Virus record (IMG/VR): IMGVR_UViG_3300032562_000003
Coordinates: 62,001-126,000 of that record
Origin: a virus
DNA length: 64,000 nucleotides
Direction: 5' to 3' (one strand)
In this document: positions 23,838 to 31,380 of the stretch, piece after piece
Layout: each line of letters starts with the position of its first letter
How positions within the stretch are numbered: the first letter of the stretch is position 1
Program-made: the position numbers and the translations under genes
The notes under the pieces: model-generated
Database searches by the model: none
Seen by the model: the letters and a program-made list of their open reading frames with translations, nothing else
What the model was told of the DNA's origin: nothing

Positions 23838-23865
23838 AAAAAAATCGCTGTATATATTACAGCGA
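23838..23865 (-). terminator. Rho-independent terminator
   Basis: TCGCTGTA pairs with TACAGCGA around a 5-base loop, followed on the minus strand by seven T. The stop codon of the 92-aa gene lies inside the stem. Confidence 0.9.
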
Positions 23866-24135
23866 CTGCAGGACCTTAGCGAAATCGTCCTTGCTGCGAA
23901 TAGCGATGTCTTGCAGACGCTCGCGATCCATGGGCTTAAGGCGAGAGAACTTGCTCATGAATTGAGTGATGATATGAGTGGGAACAACCGCCTTAGTGCC
24001 ATCCTTAAAAACAATCGGATAGTTGCCCTTCAGATCAAGAACCTTCTTGAACTGCATGACGATGTGGGGGACCTGATCTTGATCAGGATCCGAGACCGAG
24101 TCAACTTCATTTTGGAAATCGTCGTAGATGTTCAT
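23857..24135 (-). CDS. conserved small phage protein, 92 aa
   Basis: A soluble protein beginning 'MNIYDDFQNEVDSVSDPDQD' with a basic C-terminal helix 'RLKPMDRERLQDIAIRSKDD'. The pattern 'IVFKDGTKAVVPTHIITQFM' looks like a compact beta-alpha domain. It is followed immediately by a strong terminator, with the stop inside the hairpin. No function is recognised. Its codon choice (more G/C at third positions) differs from the AT-rich block to its left. Confidence 0.65.
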   Translation of the reverse strand: MNIYDDFQNEVDSVSDPDQDQVPHIVMQFKKVLDLKGNYPIVFKDGTKAVVPTHIITQFMSKFSRLKPMDRERLQDIAIRSKDDFAKVLQSL

Positions 24136-24203
24136 AGTGGTGTAGTCCTCTGTTTGAATGAAGACATACTACTGTCCATCATTCAGAGTGTCAACCGAAA
24201 TTA

Positions 24204-26474
24204 TTATATTCTTTTAAAAAGAACATCACCCTTAATAGGAGTAATTAACTTGCTTTTATTTTGATTAAGCATCCCTGTTTGAAGATGCTTCACGATTTCA
24301 GGAGTTAAATGTCTAGCACGAAGTTCACCTAATCCAAACATATGAACCTCTACCGGATCGTCACCTTCTAAATCTTGAATAGCCAATATACGGTTACGAC
24401 CTTCGTGTCCTACTATTCTAGCTGACTCGCTGAAATCACCGTCTTCCCATTCAACGGGAAAATCAAAAATTAAAAATGGTGAACCTAATGCTCCGCCGGC
24501 CTGCATATGTTGTTTTATATGCTCTACTGATACTGGTTTATCTAAAGGTAGTGCCAAAGATAAGAATGTGCTAGGACGCATAAGAACACGCATTCCTCTG
24601 TACGCTACATTCGCATTGTATCCAGTAGCACCAAGACCTTCACCATTTATGTCGTTATCAACTTTATACTCGTTTACTGGCGAAGGTGTTGATCTATGAT
24701 TATTAGCTATTACTTGCATAATAGCATTAAATTTGTTTACTCTATCTTCAAGACCATGCAGCCCTGCGTTAATTGGTTTAGTCGCAGCCTGAGTATTGTT
24801 GAAATTAGTAACCTTAGGTGCAACTCTGTTTTGCCAAAACCAAACAGCAACCCTGGCTGCAACGTTTGGTCGTTCAACAAGTTCAGGTTGCTGCTCTAAT
24901 GGTAAACCTAAGGCTTTTCCTACCTTACGGTAATTTTCTCTACCTGTTAATTGAATGAATCCTCGCCCGTGATATCGTGCACCATCTCCTGGATGTGTGT
25001 TACCCAATAGCTTTGCTTTTTCTGGATTATATTTAGGATCATATTTCTTAAAATCTAATTTTCCGCCAAACTCTTTTAGTGACGAAAAATTTTGTGTCTC
25101 ATGTGCGCATTGTGCCAGAAACTGCGCAAGTTCGGTTCCGGTGATGCCAGCTGCCTGTGCTGCTCGTCTAAGTGCTACACCATATGGGTTAGTTAACCCG
25201 GACAGCGTTTGCTTTACTACAGCAGGATCAACCTTAGGTAATTGCACCTGATGTGATACCGGCATGTGTGGCGTAACTGGTTCTACTGTCTTGTTGGGCA
25301 TACCGTGCATACCCAAAGCTAATCCTGCAGCTACGCCCATACCTTTAGCGGCTGATTTCCAGTCTTCGTCTAATTCACTTGTAGAATTATCTTTGACTAG
25401 TGCCTTCTCTAATTTAGGATCAAGGGTAATTGCTAGCTTAACTGTATTAGGATTTGGATTTTTAATAAGTAGAATAGCAGCAGGATATTCGGTGACTGCT
25501 ATTTTTTGTACTTCCAGTGAAGGATTCTTGATGACCTGAATTGCGTCCGGAACTTCAATTACAATATCTCTTAATACCTTTTCATTTGGTTGAGGGTTCA
25601 TGCATCTCAATACAGAAGGACTATATACTGCTGCATCTACTAATAATCGATCCGGTATTTTAGATACATCTACATTATTACTAACTAGTTCTGAGATATA
25701 ATCATATGTATATTTGGTATTATTGATAAAAAGTAGATCCTTTTCTATAGATAAATCACGATCCACGTAGCTTCTCGGGCCGTATAACCAATCCTTTACG
25801 CGAGTTACTGCGCTAGAGTGCGGTACTCTAGCTAATTCAATTTTATCCTTTTTTTGTAAAGCTAGGTTGAGTAATTTTTCTGAAGATAACTTAGTTTCTG
25901 CTGCAAATGAACTGTGAGAAATTTCGTCATCCTCTGCATCAAAATATTGAGTATCCCCGTCGTATTCTGATCCTCGCATAGTGTTGTCAGAAGGCATTAG
26001 GTTGGTTACCGTGTGTGACGCGATTGCCCACTTGGCGCCGGACTGTTTATTGATACAATATATTAAAATAGATTCATCTTGATAGAAGTGTTGTTCAAAA
26101 TGACCTGGAGCACGTTTGGCTGTGCACCAATCAGTATTTTTACCATAGAAACAACTTGCATCTTTATCTAGAGGAACAATGACAAGCCACTTGTCATTGT
26201 CAACCAATGTAATACTTTTTCCAGGAATCTTTCCGCGCTTTAGTTGTCTTTTTGTTCTTGATGGATCGATAGAATTTACAAACTGCGTAAACTCACTAAA
26301 GGACTTCTTTCCCCACCAGTCAATATTTCGCTCAGTGCCACTAACTTGATTTTTGTTGACGAGTTCCTTAAAGGCGGCGATGGCTCTTTGTACATCCTCT
26401 GCAGGTACTCCTGAGTTAATATATTTCTGCGCTACTTCTTTGTAGCCCTCAGCGATGAATTCTGTTACTCGCAT
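24204..26474 (-). CDS. putative injected virion protein: WCTA domain, repeats, GH19 lysin, ParB-like end
   Basis: Tag 'MRVTEFIAE' at the N-terminus (I-A-E site). Order: WCTA domain (about 85-190, 'DASCFYGKNTDWCTAKR'), degenerate NP repeats (about 290-370, 'IQVIKNPSLEVQKIAV'), a linker with a hydrophobic 'GMGVAAGLALGMHGMP', a GH19 chitinase/lysozyme domain (about 410-600; 'AQCAHETQNF' with the catalytic Glu and 'YHGRGFIQLTGRENY'), and a C-terminal module with 'ARIVGHEGRNRILAI' recalling ParB-like folds. GH19 enzymes cut peptidoglycan or chitin-like chains, so this could open the wall during entry. A second GH19 at 52636-53259 is the likely endolysin. Confidence 0.75.
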   Translation of the reverse strand: MRVTEFIAEGYKEVAQKYINSGVPAEDVQRAIAAFKELVNKNQVSGTERNIDWWGKKSFSEFTQFVNSIDPSRTKRQLKRGKIPGKSITLVDNDKWLVIVPLDKDASCFYGKNTDWCTAKRAPGHFEQHFYQDESILIYCINKQSGAKWAIASHTVTNLMPSDNTMRGSEYDGDTQYFDAEDDEISHSSFAAETKLSSEKLLNLALQKKDKIELARVPHSSAVTRVKDWLYGPRSYVDRDLSIEKDLLFINNTKYTYDYISELVSNNVDVSKIPDRLLVDAAVYSPSVLRCMNPQPNEKVLRDIVIEVPDAIQVIKNPSLEVQKIAVTEYPAAILLIKNPNPNTVKLAITLDPKLEKALVKDNSTSELDEDWKSAAKGMGVAAGLALGMHGMPNKTVEPVTPHMPVSHQVQLPKVDPAVVKQTLSGLTNPYGVALRRAAQAAGITGTELAQFLAQCAHETQNFSSLKEFGGKLDFKKYDPKYNPEKAKLLGNTHPGDGARYHGRGFIQLTGRENYRKVGKALGLPLEQQPELVERPNVAARVAVWFWQNRVAPKVTNFNNTQAATKPINAGLHGLEDRVNKFNAIMQVIANNHRSTPSPVNEYKVDNDINGEGLGATGYNANVAYRGMRVLMRPSTFLSLALPLDKPVSVEHIKQHMQAGGALGSPFLIFDFPVEWEDGDFSESARIVGHEGRNRILAIQDLEGDDPVEVHMFGLGELRARHLTPEIVKHLQTGMLNQNKSKLITPIKGDVLFKRI

Positions 26475-26477
26475 TTA

Positions 26478-27458
26478 TTAAGCCAATTCGGGTTGTTCAG
26501 GATTTTCTTTGGGTTCTGATGCAAATGCTGTTGGGAAATCACGTTTTATTCGACCTACTTCTTCTGCGATGTTCCACCCACCGTGTGTAATTCCCATATC
26601 CTTAGAGGCTTGTTTGAGGTCTTCTGAATGTTTTTCTAAAGCACTAACAATTTGCTTCATCAATCCCGGAAATAATTCAGCAAATTCAGCATCATTACGG
26701 TGCGGATAGCCTCTGTTATTTTGGTTTGCATCTACTAGCTGATTAGTCTGAGAATGCATTTGCCACTTTCCCTTAGGGTCATTCATGTTTTTCTTATCGA
26801 TGATACTCACAATCGGACCGTCTTTAGAATATCGGTTGAACCAACGTTCACCGTCACTGCTACCAGTACAGAATGATGCCTGAACACCCTCTTCATTGTT
26901 GAATGTATAGCAAGAACCGTAATTCAATGGTACCATGACAAAAAAGCGGTCGTCATTAATCAAAATGATTTCCTTTTTGTCTCGCTTCATCTTTGCAATA
27001 CGCTCAGCATCTTTAATTCTGGCCAATGCGTCTCTGTATTCTCTGCTACGAACTACATTATATAATTGTTCTAAAGAACGAAATCTATTAAAGTCTTGAT
27101 GTTCTGGGCGAAGGAGATTACGAATACTAAGTGCCTTCCATTGACCAAGAGCAGGTACTCCTTCACCTGATATATCTTCATAATCAGCAACGTGATTCAT
27201 ATATAGTCTAAGCAACCACTGATCAAACTTACCATCTCTGGATAGATCACCATATTCAGAATTGGCCAAAGCATTGTCTACCATATTAGCCCAAAGTAGT
27301 GCGATGTCATGGTCAGATGCGTTTGGGCCAATCGACGCCCTTTTTGCAGCAGGAAAGGTATGATCATGGCGAAGAGCCAATGCGATCATTTTTTCTGTTT
27401 TTGGATCATTTGCTATTTTAGCAGCTATAGTCTCAGTGAGATTTACTCTAGTTTTCAT
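26478..27458 (-). CDS. putative injected virion protein, divergent WCTA family member
   Basis: It begins 'MKTRVNLTE' (L-T-E). Residues 80-150 parallel its paralogues ('FDQWLLRLYMNHVADYEDI', 'FNRFRSLEQLYNVV'), and the core 'VMVPLNYGSCYTFNNEEGVQ' then 'ASFCTGSSDGERWFNRYSKD' is the WCTA block with an insertion and Phe-Cys-Thr-Gly instead of Trp-Cys-Thr-Ala. 'KWQMHSQTNQLVDANQN' matches the following His-containing segment. The C-terminus is unique. It lies 3 bases from the gene at 24204-26474 and 5 bases from 27464-28501, within one long operon. The function is unknown. Confidence 0.65.
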   Translation of the reverse strand: MKTRVNLTETIAAKIANDPKTEKMIALALRHDHTFPAAKRASIGPNASDHDIALLWANMVDNALANSEYGDLSRDGKFDQWLLRLYMNHVADYEDISGEGVPALGQWKALSIRNLLRPEHQDFNRFRSLEQLYNVVRSREYRDALARIKDAERIAKMKRDKKEIILINDDRFFVMVPLNYGSCYTFNNEEGVQASFCTGSSDGERWFNRYSKDGPIVSIIDKKNMNDPKGKWQMHSQTNQLVDANQNNRGYPHRNDAEFAELFPGLMKQIVSALEKHSEDLKQASKDMGITHGGWNIAEEVGRIKRDFPTAFASEPKENPEQPELA

Positions 27459-27463
27459 GATTT

Positions 27464-28501
27464 TTATACGTGCACCAATTCTTGCTTGAGGAAGGCCATC
27501 ACAGTTGATAACTTTTTAGTATCCCCGTTGATGATATCAGCAATAACCTTATTTGGACCGGCTGAATAAGCAGAACTAGCATTTGATAGCATTACTATAT
27601 AATGATCGCGGGGACCACCGCCGCGACTAATGTTTCCGGTTTCTTCAGGATAATAATAACCTGCTGCCATCAATATAGCTAAATTTAGCGTCTGATTAAG
27701 CACAGGCGGCAAAGCCTGTACTGACTTTGCTTGTTCCAGAGTGTCGTACAATTCTTGTAGACGCTTTGCTACTTGTAACTTTTTCTTGGCTCTATCGAAT
27801 GCGTCATTCTTAATAGAAATACCAACGGCTCCTTTAACGTCCGCTAATGCTTGTTGAACATATTTTCCTAACAGAGGACGTAACTTAGCCAATAGTACCT
27901 GTCTATTATGCGATGACCCGCGGTTTATATCATACATATTAGGAATAGTTAGGGCCTTTGCTTCTCTGCGTTTTGTGCGAAGTTGATCTACTGAAGTTTC
28001 AGATCCATGTGCAGCACTGTGATAAGCGCCAGGTCCACGAACACGATACGTTTTAGGATTAATCCAAAATCCAGTTATTTTACCGATATTAGATTTAATT
28101 TGGCTAGCTGCTGCGTTTATACTAGTAATTCTATCAGTCTGTATACCTTCACTATTCGCAGTTACCAAATAATAATGTCCACTTGCCCATTTTACAGCAG
28201 CGGTTCCTTTAGTACCTGCCATAAGAACAAAATTAGGTGCATAATCCTTAACATCAGTCCAACTAATAGAATCTACCGGAGCCCATTCTTGATTATGAGG
28301 CAATGATAAGCTACTGTGAATTGTCTTTATGAGTTGATCAGCATATGGGCTGTTTCTAACTGCGGACATTGCAGTAGATGCCTCAGAAAGAATCTCTGAT
28401 AGGAAATGTCCTACAGATTCAGTCAACTCGTTTGCCGGTTTTTTAGCTGAACCAATCATTGGTTTAGATACATTTTCGGATAGAAATTCTGTAACTCTCA
28501 T
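27464..28501 (-). CDS. putative injected virion protein, 345 aa
   Basis: The start at 28501 is preferred over the longer frame because the product then begins 'MRVTEFLSEN', the shared tag, and the ATG follows the Dps-like gene stop by 2 bases. Further L/I-x-E sites follow ('NELTESV', 'LSEILSEAS'). The middle 'VKWASGHYYLVTANSEGI' and a basic helical region (about 240-290, 'KKKLQVAKRLQELYDTL') are unassigned. No known domain was recognised. Its place among other tagged genes suggests packaging in the head. Confidence 0.6.
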   Translation of the reverse strand: MRVTEFLSENVSKPMIGSAKKPANELTESVGHFLSEILSEASTAMSAVRNSPYADQLIKTIHSSLSLPHNQEWAPVDSISWTDVKDYAPNFVLMAGTKGTAAVKWASGHYYLVTANSEGIQTDRITSINAAASQIKSNIGKITGFWINPKTYRVRGPGAYHSAAHGSETSVDQLRTKRREAKALTIPNMYDINRGSSHNRQVLLAKLRPLLGKYVQQALADVKGAVGISIKNDAFDRAKKKLQVAKRLQELYDTLEQAKSVQALPPVLNQTLNLAILMAAGYYYPEETGNISRGGGPRDHYIVMLSNASSAYSAGPNKVIADIINGDTKKLSTVMAFLKQELVHV

Positions 28502-28503
28502 AA

Positions 28504-28947
28504 TTATGCCCTTGAAATTTTTAGTATGGAACGAAGCATCCATTGATGTTTACCGTGGGCGTCAATTCTCTCCGCGATAAAGTTAGCAATACCTTGCTCA
28601 TCTGCATCTTCTGCTACGTGAAATGCTGCCTTATACATCGCAAGCATTTTGGCATTATCTTCAAAAAGTTCTTTCATCATTAATTCGGCGCGGGGAACTT
28701 TAGTTTGGTCTGCGATTTGACTAAGTTCTGAAAAACGAATGAGACTGCCCGGAGTGTATTCATCAACTTGACGAATTATTTCTGCCAGTCTATCAATCGT
28801 ATTGTCATACACTTCTTCATAGTAGTTACCGAAAAATTCATGGTATTGGGGAAAATCCGGAGTTTCTACATTCCAGTGAAAGAATTGAGCTTTGATCGAT
28901 AGTGCATACGCGGATGCCAATAGTGTCTTAAGAGTATCTGCTAACAT
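28504..28947 (-). CDS. Dps-like ferritin-fold protein
   Basis: 'AQFFHWNVETPDFPQYHEFF' followed by 'YYEEVYDNTIDRLAEII' matches the Dps ferroxidase segment (His, His, Asp/Glu in the spacing of HWN-x-G-x10-H-x3-F and D-x3-E). The length (147 aa) fits Dps. Dps proteins oxidise iron with peroxide and protect DNA in bacteria. Here it lies between tagged virion-type genes, with a CATAAATAG element 17 bases upstream. It has no tag, so it may act in the host cell; packaging with the genome is possible but unproven. Confidence 0.75.
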   Translation of the reverse strand: MLADTLKTLLASAYALSIKAQFFHWNVETPDFPQYHEFFGNYYEEVYDNTIDRLAEIIRQVDEYTPGSLIRFSELSQIADQTKVPRAELMMKELFEDNAKMLAMYKAAFHVAEDADEQGIANFIAERIDAHGKHQWMLRSILKISRA

Positions 28948-28964
28948 GTTTGTAATCCTATAGA

Positions 28965-28973
28965 CTATTTATG
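28965..28973 (-). promoter_or_regulatory. putative late promoter, CATAAATAG
   Basis: CATAAATAG lies on the minus strand 17 bases before the Dps-like ATG, overlapping the stop of the kinase-like gene. Confidence 0.5.
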
Positions 28974-30090
28974 CTTCTTGACTCACATCCACGTACTTAA
29001 TTGGTTTCCTATTTAATATCGCTGCTAATGCACGATGATGCCCGTCGACTACAATTCCGTCGTTCATGACAATAATACTATTTGATAAATTAGGATCTGA
29101 TCTATATGAATCTACAATATCTTCTTGATCAGAATCTAGCATGTCATAAATTTCATCGATATGATCTACGCCATATTGACTTTTAAATAGTAGTTCCAGT
29201 TTAACTGGTGAAATAGTTTGAACTGTAAAAGGTACATTAAAGTCTGAGTCACCTACAAAATTCCAAATCATCTCATCGTGATCTGGGAGACCCTTACTAT
29301 ACAACTGTTTCAATGTAATCTTATTTTCTGATGAAAAATCCTCATATGTCATAGCAGTAATACGATGAGGTCCTTTGGTTTTGAATTGACCATACTCTTG
29401 TTCATATGTAGTTGGACCCCCGACCATCGATCCGCCGCCTATCCCGGCCGAACCTCCGCCCTGACCAGTACTGATGGTTTCTCTCAGCTTCTCAACATCA
29501 GCAATAGGATCAGTGATAACAGGAATGTCACCTTTTCTCCAAAGTATGTTACTTATACCTACATCTATTACAACGGTTCCACCTGCTGCACTTCTAATAA
29601 AATCCAAAACTGGTTTTAGTTGAGGGAATTCTTCAAAAAGTGTAGTTTCTTCTGCGTATGGGCGCCGCGGATATACCTCTAAATATTCTTGTATCTGATA
29701 TCTAATATTTTTTCTCTCTAAAGTGAATAGATTTTTGTTATCCAACAACTCCATTCGCATTAGATTAAATCTGCGCAATAACTTTACTGGGCGGCCAATA
29801 ATCTTTGGAACATGTGGGTTAGATTGATTCTGTAACACAAAAGAAAGATAGGTGTCATATGCAGGATCATCTTTCCAAAGCTTGATGATACTGTCTTCGC
29901 CGGGACGCTTGAATGCTGTGCCGAAACAACCTGAGCCTAATACGTATTGCTGATATCCTGCCAGTTTTAAGGCATCCAAAAATTCTTCCATATTTCTGCT
30001 GTTCTGCAACAGAGAATACACTGGATCTTTCTTATAACCAGTTAACTCGTTGAGCGGTTCATTTTCAGAGATGAATTCTCGGGCTCTCAT
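28969..30090 (-). CDS. putative injected protein: kinase-like fold plus ParB-like domain
   Basis: Tag 'MRAREFISEN' (I-S-E). Residues about 45-200 read like a protein-kinase fold: Gly loop 'VLGSGCFGTAFKRPG', Lys in 'SIIKLW', hinge 'MRMELL', catalytic loop 'VIDVGISNILWR' and metal Asp 'ITDPI'. A Gly-rich linker ('STGQGGGSAGIGGGS') leads to a ParB/sulfiredoxin-like end with 'IVVDGHHRALAAI'. The shared 'NPHVPK' segment links it to the kinase-like protein at 62158-62736. It could phosphorylate host proteins or be a pseudokinase; ParB-like folds can bind CTP or act as nucleases. All activity is inference. Confidence 0.65.
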   Translation of the reverse strand: MRAREFISENEPLNELTGYKKDPVYSLLQNSRNMEEFLDALKLAGYQQYVLGSGCFGTAFKRPGEDSIIKLWKDDPAYDTYLSFVLQNQSNPHVPKIIGRPVKLLRRFNLMRMELLDNKNLFTLERKNIRYQIQEYLEVYPRRPYAEETTLFEEFPQLKPVLDFIRSAAGGTVVIDVGISNILWRKGDIPVITDPIADVEKLRETISTGQGGGSAGIGGGSMVGGPTTYEQEYGQFKTKGPHRITAMTYEDFSSENKITLKQLYSKGLPDHDEMIWNFVGDSDFNVPFTVQTISPVKLELLFKSQYGVDHIDEIYDMLDSDQEDIVDSYRSDPNLSNSIIVMNDGIVVDGHHRALAAILNRKPIKYVDVSQEA

Positions 30091-31376
30091 TTGTTTCTTT
30101 CGATCAAATCTACGTCCCAGCTACCATCTTTCTTTTTTTGTACAAGAACGTTCTTTACCAAATATTTAGCAATACCAGTGTCATGTAGTCGGCTACCTCT
30201 AAAATGGTTTAACAACATGTCTGATATTATGCTTGGTGTGTCATCTATTCCGACACCGACATAATCACCTTCTTGTGTCATCTCTTGCGTGCAGGCCTTC
30301 AGATGACGCGGTGATGGTGTAACTATGCTTTCAATATTATCCACCCATTCTTTAGCATCTGGATTCCAAGACATATAATCGTTACCTGCTGCATATGCTG
30401 CGTCCCAATCAATATCTCCGTCCTCATCGCCATAAAGTTCTCTCATGTCTCGATAATAATAATCGTCATTCTGTTCCCATTCCGCAATTTCTTCGTATGC
30501 CTTATCCATAGCTATTTGACTAATTTTAGTAATAACCGAAGTCAGAACGTCGTCATCTGCAAATAATATGCTGTTTTTAATTGCTGGTTCATTTTCTCTA
30601 AAGAATGAGGACAAATCTCCAAATCTTTTGGTAATTAATTCCTCTACGTTTACTGGAGAATCGGCTTCATCCATGAATGAACCGGTTTGAAAATGTATTT
30701 GGTATTTTTCACCGTCGCGTTTAGGATGTTTTGGTATCAAGATATACAATTTACCTTGACTACTATAATTTTTGAAGTAGTTCGTTCCTTTAGTTGCAGC
30801 AGTACACCAGCGGGTGCCTCTTCCATAGTAACATGCAGCGGCTTCGTCCTCAGGAACAATTATGCGTACTTGTTCATTGTCAAATATTGTGTTAGCCTGA
30901 CCCTTTTCTTTAGCTTTTGCAGAATCCGCACCTTCAATCTGATCTAAATCATAATTACTCAGCATAGTATCTTCAAATTCTTTGTAGTTTTTGAATCGAT
31001 TAATATCAGCATGTTCTGGTTTAATCATCCTGCGTTTCTTACCTAAATTGTAGATACCAAGTAGATTTCCTCTGTTTAAGTCCTCTAACTTCACTCCACC
31101 TTTAGCATACATTCTAGCAAGCCACTGAGTGTATTCTTTATTTGGTGTTGGATCTTTTTCTTCTATAGCCTGCAATATGTGTTGAATTATGTCGGCTTTG
31201 TCGGCCTCAGTAGCCTTATTACCAGGTACTAGAACTTCTCTAGCGAATTGCCTGTATACCATCATATTACCACTAATGGCGCCCATATCCTTAGCAAATG
31301 CAGGAATGAGACCAGTACCTAGTGTCTGTGCGGTTTTGTTTCTATCATATTCAATTAGAAACTCTATGGCTCGCAT
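30087..31376 (-). CDS. putative injected virion protein, WCTA family
   Basis: Tag 'MRAIEFLIE', followed by 'YDRNKTAQTLG', almost the same as in the gene at 15500-16513. 'EYTQWLARMYAKGGVKLEDL' and 'DINRFKNYKEFEDTM' lead to the core 'DEAAACYYGRGTRWCTAATK' (about 170-190) and 'IHFQTGSFMDEAD'. The C-terminal 180 residues are acidic and Tyr/Trp-rich with no repeats, unlike the paralogue. Its stop overlaps the next gene by 4 bases (ATGA). The near-identity of the cores suggests a duplication that later gained different C-terminal parts. Confidence 0.7.
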   Translation of the reverse strand: MRAIEFLIEYDRNKTAQTLGTGLIPAFAKDMGAISGNMMVYRQFAREVLVPGNKATEADKADIIQHILQAIEEKDPTPNKEYTQWLARMYAKGGVKLEDLNRGNLLGIYNLGKKRRMIKPEHADINRFKNYKEFEDTMLSNYDLDQIEGADSAKAKEKGQANTIFDNEQVRIIVPEDEAAACYYGRGTRWCTAATKGTNYFKNYSSQGKLYILIPKHPKRDGEKYQIHFQTGSFMDEADSPVNVEELITKRFGDLSSFFRENEPAIKNSILFADDDVLTSVITKISQIAMDKAYEEIAEWEQNDDYYYRDMRELYGDEDGDIDWDAAYAAGNDYMSWNPDAKEWVDNIESIVTPSPRHLKACTQEMTQEGDYVGVGIDDTPSIISDMLLNHFRGSRLHDTGIAKYLVKNVLVQKKKDGSWDVDLIERNK

Positions 31377-31380
31377 AATC

